Below are positions 44,601-53,600 of a stretch of 64,000 nt of DNA, in pieces (position 1 is the stretch's first letter; each line of letters begins with the position of its first letter). A model generated the notes under the pieces. The model was given only the letters and a program-made list of their open reading frames with translations. It was not told where the DNA came from and did no database searches. This DNA is from Anadara kagoshimensis. Taxonomy: Eukaryota > Mollusca > Bivalvia > Arcoida > Arcidae. The stretch covers positions 50,155,234 to 50,219,233 of the forward strand of contig CM037869.1 in the NCBI GenBank assembly GCA_021292105.1, written 5' to 3'. The position numbers and the translations under genes are program-made.

Positions 44601-47600
44601 ATCAACTTTCTGCTCATTTTGGGAAAACCTCGTCATCATGTCAGAAGTGTGTTTATTCACAACCTGAGTCCTCGGAAGCCTTTGATGTAGAAGCAGTATT
44701 TTCATCTTCCTTTGCAGATGTTGTTTTAAAATAATCTAGAATCTTTTACTTGATTTTGCTGACTGGGGGGCCTTCGCAAAATTTACTTACGTTTTCATTT
44801 AAAAACAACACAATTTTCTAATTGGGAATTTTCTCAGTCAATTTTGGGAAAAAATCAACTTTTTTTCCATTGGAAATGGGGCTGAATTTCGGCCCTAAAT
44901 AGGCCCTTGATGAATCCCTGGAATGTATCTGTCTTACAAATTACACTGGCCAAACTATCTGCCTTAATGATGGTAACTTACCATTTATCGTTGTCAGAAA
45001 ACCTAAGAATACACAAAAATTGTCGACATTACAGGTTTATGTAAAACCTCCCTTATTTTTATCAAGACAAGACTCCCTTAAAATGACCACTAATGTCACA
45101 GTTTGCTCCCATAAAAATATGGCATGTATGGGTAAGTTATTTTTATATCTGTAGCAATATGAAAATTAACTTGCTGTCATAAGGCAAAAAGTTCTGCCTC
45201 TACTGGGCTAATTGTATTTTATATATGCACCATTGAGAAAGGCATTTCAGTCTCCATGTAGATCCCCTTCTGTAGCTTTCACAACCATCCCCACAACACC
45301 CAGAGCTCCCACACACATAAAACTTCTGGAGTGGCCTTGACTTTTAGGAAGAGTTGAGTTGAGTAATGGTGTTTAACGTCCTAGTCACTTATATTGAGAC
45401 GTTGCCAGCTATAGGCAAAAGTGCTGAAATTTTTGCCTGTGCGTTGCGCTGATGGCATTATACAGCAGGGTGTTTTATAGTGCCAATCCCAGCCTGACAT
45501 GGTACCTCATTTATTTCAAGTTCCCATTCGAAAGAACGGTGTCTTTCATTTTGTAATGCTGAGTGTTTGGCGCTACCCACTTTCAAGTCTTCAGTCAAAC
45601 CTGGGCAGGGTTCTAAACCATGACCTCCCACTTATGGAGGGAGCACTCTACCAACTGAGCTACCACAGTGGTTACTTTTAGAAAGAATCGGCTGTTTTAT
45701 GTGTGACTTGACTCTTGAGATTTAAAAGACAGTAAACTTGCATCCTTAAAAGACGACAATTATTAACTCTTTTAAAAGATGATGATGGGAATTAGGCAAG
45801 TTGTCTCAGTCTATGGAGGAACCACATTGGTTGAGTGGTTTTAAACGTGTGCTTAAAGTGTCTCTCACCGCTTAGGAAAAATTTCACTCAGGACAAATCC
45901 TAATTCTAGAAAGTTTGTCAAAATGCATGCTGAAGTTCAGTGGATTTTCTCTTGGTACTCAAGTGTCCTCTGCCATTCCTAGACTGACTTCTTTGATATA
46001 AGTGAAATAATCTTGACATGGGGATTTAAAGCTGTTACTCTACTCCTTACTTAAAAATGAAAGGTTATGGAAGTTTACAAATCATGACCTGATTAGGATA
46101 TAAAAACAGATGCGAAATTAGGATGGATAGGTCATACAATCGGGAAACCTGCCAACAACATCACAAGACAAGCCCTAAAATGAAACCTGCAGGAAAGAAA
46201 AGGATGTCCTAAAACACCTGGAGAAGGGACACAGACATGAAATGGAAGGGATACAACTGTGTGGATGTGGAAAAATTGGTGCAAAATAGAGAGAGATGGA
46301 GAGATTTCATCAATGCACTGCATCCACTGCAGGGATTTATCAGGGTCTTTTGGGAAAAGGCCCTAAACTAAAATTGGGAAAAACTATAAACTTTTTGCTC
46401 ATTTTGGGAAATCTTTTGACATCATTTTTGATGTTATTGATGATTAAATCTAATGCTTTTAGTGTATTGAGCTGACTGAAGATTGAGAAAAGCAGCCACA
46501 TTTATGGCCAGACTTCAGCTATGTATCTGGTTAGATTTTCTAATTGGGAATTTTCTCAGCCCATTTTGGGAAAAAATCTAATGTTTTTCCATTGGGAATG
46601 GGGCCGAATTTTGGCCCTAAATAGGCTATTGATAAAATCCCTGCACCAGGAGTTATTTTAAGGCCAAATTTAAGTAAGTAAGTACCCAGTAATTCCACTC
46701 CGCTCCACTCAGTCATTCTGTGGAATTCTACTTTATTTGCTCATATCTTTTCAGCACCACATATTGGGCATGTGTATACTGCATATTTGGCAGATGTTGT
46801 TGCAAGATGGCACAGATTACTGGGAAATGAAGTTATATTTACCACTGGGACTGATGAACATGGTTTAAAAGTGAGTCACATTATTATAGCTACATATACA
46901 GTACTGTCAAAAGTTTAACACTGAGGTAACAGATTACCGATGCCAAATTAACAGCTCATCTCGGCACCATGTTACCTCCAATTGACAGCATTTTAGCAGT
47001 TTCCAGGATTCAAAATTGGCACTGGCATACTGGCAAAATGCCAGTGGTTATCACAAAGTGCCGGTTGAAAATTTTCTTGCATGCAAAAAAAAAGCGAGTG
47101 ACTTTTTTCCATGAAAACATTTCCTATTAACTGTAGAAAACATTTTTAGTATGAAACAAAATAAAATTGCCAATTGAAAACTAAGAATGCCATTAGAAAA
47201 AATATATACTGGCAAACGTTTGCCAGTGGGGAGAAAAATTAAATTCCATCCCCGAGTTCCTATACTGTTATCTCTTTGCAGCTTTTTTCCCACTCTTGCT
47301 CACTCAGTGCAAGTTTTGAGTTTAGTGGGATCTGTGTTAAACTTTTGACAAGTCTATACTTTACATGTACAGATCTGTCAAAAGTTTAACACTAAGCTGA
47401 AGAGTTAAGGCTAAATCAGAAGTTCATGTCATCCTTATTTGCTAACCCTTCAGTGATTTTGTTACATTTTCTAAAAATTAAGCTGCTTTCTGCCTTTAAG
47501 ATTGGGAAAAATTGAAGTTCTGAAATATAGCAAACTGTATTATGACATGTATGCTAGCAATAGCTAGACTCCTTAAGGCAAAGACACTGTATTGTGTTCT

Positions 47601-50600
47601 GTTTGAAATATGTTTCAGATACAACAAGCTGCAGCTTTAGCAAAGACAGAACCAGAGAAGTATTGTAGTGAAATGTCCAAAAAATTCATGGTATAAATAT
47701 ATTCTATTTACATATTTTACATGTTTTATTAAACCAGAGTACACAGAGACCACAGATCTTCCTCAAGCTAACTGACAAACTTTCTCGCAATAGAATCTGC
47801 CCTGAGAGGGAATCAAACCTAGTCATTGAGAGATACTGTGATCTGTAAGCATGCACTTTAGACCAATTACCACAGAGGCCCAAAAATAGCTATTGAACTG
47901 TTTAAAAATAATCTTCCATGTGTAGACATTTATGGTTCCTGTTTCGCTAGTTATAAACATTTATAAAATATGGAAACATTTAAAAGCTTCCTCACACATG
48001 ATTTTATGGGTTAAGACATAATCACAAAATTTGGTTCTGTGTGTCATCTATTGGCATAGAAAACTACTGTGGTAGCTCAGTTGGTAGAGTGCTCGCTCCA
48101 TAAGTGGGAGGTTGTGGCCGGGACTGAACCAAGACTTGAAAGTGAGTAGTTACTGTTCTTTTGCCAAGCACTCGACGCCATTACTAAACAAAAGTCACAG
48201 TTCTTTTGGTTGGGAACTTAAAATAAACGAGGTCCCGTATCATGGTGGGCTTGGCACACTAAAGAACCCTGCTGTATAATGCCATCAGTGCAATGCACAG
48301 GCGAAATTTCTGCACTTTCACCTAAAGTTTTCAACATCTTGATATAAGTTAACTACTCTTGACTCCGATGTTTAACACCATTTCTCAACTCTACTCAACT
48401 ATTTGCACAGAAATAACAGAAAAATTTAATATGTCAACAGCGTTGAAGAATTTTGATGTCTGAGAAATGGCCCCTTTTTATTTCAGGATTTATTTACAAA
48501 GGCAGAAATCTCACACACAGACTATATAAGGACAACAGAAGAGAGACATGTCAAAGCTGTACAAGAATTTTGGGTATTGTATCAATGTTTACAATGTAGC
48601 ATTCTGGGTAGCTCAGCGGTAGAGCACTCGCCTATAATGTGGGAGGTCCCGGTTTCGATCCCCGGTCTGACCCTGCATATTTTTTCCCTTTCCTATTACA
48701 TTTGGGGGCTAGTCCAACCCTGGGAATTGACCCACCAACAGGTTGGCCCCAGGGTGGAACCTGGTGGTTTTGATTCAAGGGAGTTGAATTGAAAAAAAGG
48801 AAGGGAGGAATGTAGCCGTCTTGGTAGCTCAGTGGTAGAGCACTTGCCTATAGTGCAGGAGGTCCCTGGTTCGATTCCCCTTCCGACCCTGCATTTTTTC
48901 TCTTTTCTGTTACAACTATATCACATGTATATAGAAAAAATTGTTTTGTATAGAAATTAAGCAATTAGGTGTTAGTATGCAAGTAATGTAGCATTGCCTT
49001 TCATTTTTGTTCAGTCTATTGAGAAATAGCTTGAATGAAGACTGTATGTACACTTTGCACGAATCACAGGTAGTGGGTTTATGTAAAAAAGTGTACAGTC
49101 TTCATTCAAGTTATTACTCAATAGACCGAACAAAAATGAAAGGCAATGCTTATAATTAAATTACATAAATAAAGAGACCAAACGAACTAGGTCCTATCTA
49201 AAAAATTAAAAGTTTATTGAACAATTTACACCAATGTTGACAACAATGAAAAATGTACATGAATTTATTATCAGGTATCCATATTACACAAAATAAAGTC
49301 TACAGAGCTGCCAATTGACCTGCAACCCGCGGGTCCAGCCCTCATTTGGAAATAAAATATCCGCTGACCCACCAAGAAGGGGGCTGACCCGCAAATGATC
49401 ATAGAGTTTGAGCATTTGCAGTGTTCATTCATTACCACTCTAATTCACCTGTGATCACAGCCAATCTGAGTGATTACATGGGTGGATTAAGGATGTAGTG
49501 GATTAATTTTGTGCTGGTATCAGGTGAAAAATCACTATGTGTGTACTGTATCCATTATCCTAAGACATCGCATGACAATGCACCATATTTTTATATCTAA
49601 TTTTCAGTTCTTTTGGAAGGGATATACCCCCACCCCCTTTTTGGTGGATTTTGGTCATACCCGCAATTACATAAAATGGGGTTGGCAGCTCTGAGTCATT
49701 GTAAATGAGCAAATTACCATAATTTTTAAGCAAATCAGAATGCGTAAAAATGGTAAAATTTAATTATATATCAATATTTGCACAAAATTTTGTTCCCCAA
49801 CACTAGAAGGGGGTTTTACCGGAATAATTGCGAAATTCCGGAATAGTAAGACACTTTCCGTAATCTTTGGGAAAATCCGGAATATTTAGATCAATTCCAG
49901 AATTTTTAGACCAAATCCGAAATAATCGGACAAAATCTGGAATAATTGGTCAAAATCCGGAATAATAAGAATATTTTTACGGTAAATTTTACGGATTCTA
50001 AAATTCCGGCAAGTGTCTAATTATTACGGTAACTTGTCTGATTATTCCGGTAAAAGACTGATTATTACGGTAAAAATCTAATTATTCCGGCAAATGTCCA
50101 ATTATTACGGTAAAAAAAATTTAAAAAATTATTATTTTTTAGAAAATTTCCCGTAATAATTGGACATTTGCCGGAATAATTAGACTTTTCCGTAATAATC
50201 GGTCATTTTCCGGAATAATCAGACACTTACCGTAATTTTTAAATTACGGAAAACTTACCGTAACAAAATAGTCCAATTATTCCGGATTTTGCTTGATTAT
50301 TCCGGATTTTGCCTGATTATTCCGGATTTTACCGGTTTATTCCGGATTTTACCTGATTATTCCGGATCAATTTGGTTTATTCCGGATTTGGTCTGATTAT
50401 TCCGGATTTTCGCAATTATTCCGGTAAAACCCCCTTCTAGTGCAAGTCCAGGTTTTCTGCGTCAATTTTACATATTGCAGGCTTTGTCGCGTGACTCTGT
50501 CTTTTATTATGTCATATGAATATTGTAACATGGCTCGTCTGAAGACATCATCACTGTGTTGTTGTCATATTGCACTAGTTCTTATACCCATATACAAAAA

Positions 50601-53600
50601 CTATTGCAATATTTGTATATTGTGAGACAATATTTTTGAGATGAAATACTAGTGGGAAGTAAATGTAATTTATTTTGTTTTTGTTTTTAAAAGGTTTTTA
50701 AAGCTGAAAATTTGAAAGATTGTCTTTCGTTGACTCATTATTTGCCCTTGCTTAAGCCAATGTGCAGTTGACTCTGGACAATATTTTACCATTGACTGTC
50801 TAGAAATGGCGTTTATAGTGCTATAACTGCCAGTGCCGTGCAAAGCAAACCGAATAATGCATTATGATTAGTTTGCTTTGCACGGCAGTGGCAGTTAAAA
50901 CACTATAAACGCCATTTCTAGACAGTTCAATGGTTATATTTACATTTCCCATTTTTTGAAAATCTTATTTTGTATTTTAGTACTAAAAAACTTTAAAACA
51001 CTGTAGTGTACGACACATATTTCCAATCGCTGGAACAGCCAATCATTGACATCACGCCTATAACTGCAAGGAAGAGACGAGTGACGTCATTTTAGCAATG
51101 GCATTTATACTCCTATAACTGCCATCTGGTCTTAAACAAAGTTCAATACATTAATACATCACAAAATAATGTAAATATTTCACAATATCACTCATTTCAA
51201 TAACTCTATGTTATTGTTCATGTATAATTACCCCAATAATCCATACAATTAGCCAGTGTTATAAAAATCATATTATACATTTTTCCTTGATTAATAATGT
51301 CGTGCAATTGTTGTAATATAATGATGTAATATTTCAGTCAGAGTGACTTTTGATATGTTATATTGGATTTATTAAACTTGTTGAATACACAAGGCTGGTT
51401 GCATACAAATTTGTTCAACTTGTTTAAATTAAAATATGAGGACATTTAATATGCAGGGCTGGTTAAGAGTTGACGCATCATCGGCCATGCCCACAATGTT
51501 CCGACAAATGGTCCGCATGATCGATTTACGTGCAAAAAGAATGAAAACTTGACCTAAATCGTGCCTTTTAATGATGTCACTGACACTTGTATGTCACTTG
51601 TTGCCGTGACACTGCTTTGGTACTGTGATGGCAGCCAGTGTCGGAACATAATAGGCATGACCGACAATGCGCCAATTGGTCAGTACTTTAATTATTGACC
51701 AAACCAGTTGTAAATTCTGGTTTTAACAGGACAATACTGGTCAGTTACTGGACATTGAACCAGTCAATTGTTCAAGTATTTAAATATTGACCAACCCAGT
51801 GGAAAATAATTAATACTGTTTTTAACTTGTCAATACTGGTCATTACTGGTCAGTTTTCAATACTGGTCTATTCAAAAATTTTTCACTGGTCAATATCCTC
51901 AATACGAAATCAAAGAATAAACTTACTTAACATTTGTTTAATGTTGTGAAGGTTTTCAGTCTGACCTGCTTTAAACATGCAGGGATTTTGGGTATCCACA
52001 GGGTCCGGTAAAGGGACCCATTGCCAATGCAAAAAACATACATTTTTCCCAATTCTGTAGTAAAAAAATCCCAATTAGCTACGTTTATCAATTTAAAAAA
52101 AAAATCACAAGATCATAAAAATCATATTCGGAGTATATCGCTTTCTGATAACGATTTTGCTCTATATTAACCCACATTTTGCTAGATGATTTATATAGAG
52201 ACAAAAGAGACAGCACTATTTTGCTGTGAAACTTATATAATTTGTTCAATTACCAGTATTCTAGTGGTCTAGAATTTTTAATATGTTGTTGTGATTTTTC
52301 CCAAAACTACATTTTTGTTGAGCATTTTCCCAATTTCATCCTAAGGTCCTTTTCCCAAAAAGGTCAGAAAAATCCCTGACATGTATAATAATTTATGGGT
52401 AGCAGTGTATAGCCATCACTATAGATAGTTCCCATGGACCTCTAGCAGAGGAATTTTTCAGTAGGGTGGTTGCCATTTTGTCAGGCAGTCTATATCATTT
52501 ATCTATCTATTTTTACCAAATTTATTAATTTTTGAATTATTGTTTTTCAAAAAGTAATTGAAATGTCAATAAAAATTTTAAATGATTTGGTATATCTTAT
52601 AAGATTTTTGTCCCCATAACAACGATGTGACAATAAATTTTATATACCCTATATAATTAAAATTTTTAGAAAAAAGTAATAAGACTCAATTTCTTATGCC
52701 TACCAAAATGGCTGCTACTTTACCTATAAAGTGGACATTGTGACGTCACATGGGAACTATCTATAGTTTTATGTCTAAGAGTGACCATTGAAATTATAGT
52801 ATACTGACCAGTAATGACCACTAACAACAAAATTATATTGACAAGTATGGATTGGTATTGACCAGTTCATTTTGGGAGTATTGACTTTGGCAGTTTTAAC
52901 TAATTTTTAACCAGCCAACAGTGAGAATATGTTGAATAATTTTGTATTATTGTCAGAAATATAGTATAATTGTCTAAATTTCCTGCAAGTTAAAATTTAA
53001 AATTCCTCAAAAACTAAGGTATACTCCCTCATGCAAAGTATTTTCTTAGCTTAATTTTGTAAAATATATTTTGGTCCTTTGGGTAGCTTTTCAACATCTT
53101 CAAAATAATTTTGGTTTCATAATTTTGGTCCAAGGACTACTGATGAGGAATTGTATCGTAAAATTAAAACTGGTATAATATGTAATTGAAAGGGAAGCAA
53201 CTCTTCTAAAACTTTATATTTCAGACAAGATTTCTTGTATTTCTATTACTGGTAGCTCTTATGGCTACTGATTCTTACTATCTTAGAAATACTTTCAAAA
53301 AGTAACCTGTTTTAGCAAATTTGTGAAAAAGATACAAAATGTACTTCAGAAAGGACTATATTTTTCACAAATTTTGAAATTTTGGCTACGGTATTAAAAT
53401 TTTATGTTTGTGAAAACCTAGCAATGATTTTGGTTGCCAACAAATAAAATCACCCAAAACAGTGATTTACTAGCAAATTAAATCTATTTGTCCTTACCTA
53501 CAATATGTTGGATATTGTCACAATATAACATTTTTGCAATAAGGATCTTAAACTGTTGCAAGCATGTTATGCATTTTGCTGTACTTTAGAACTTCAAATT

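Larger units (their letters stand above)
51457..52916. mobile_element. GGCTGGTTAA-ended composite element with nested MITEs
   Basis: GGCTGGTTAA at 51457 faces TTAACCAGCC at 52907-52916; inside each end are ACTGGTCA/TGACCAGT words. Three other elements sit inside: F4 (51470-51682), F2 (51980-52378) and an 18-bp-TIR element (52419-52766). If the outer ends are real, this is an old element used as a landing site. The boundary evidence is only a 10-bp inverted repeat plus shared words. Confidence 0.4.

Noticed and set aside
48600-48900. Two functional tRNA genes
   Set aside because: A and B boxes are good, but the acceptor strands do not pair and the anticodon loops are irregular.
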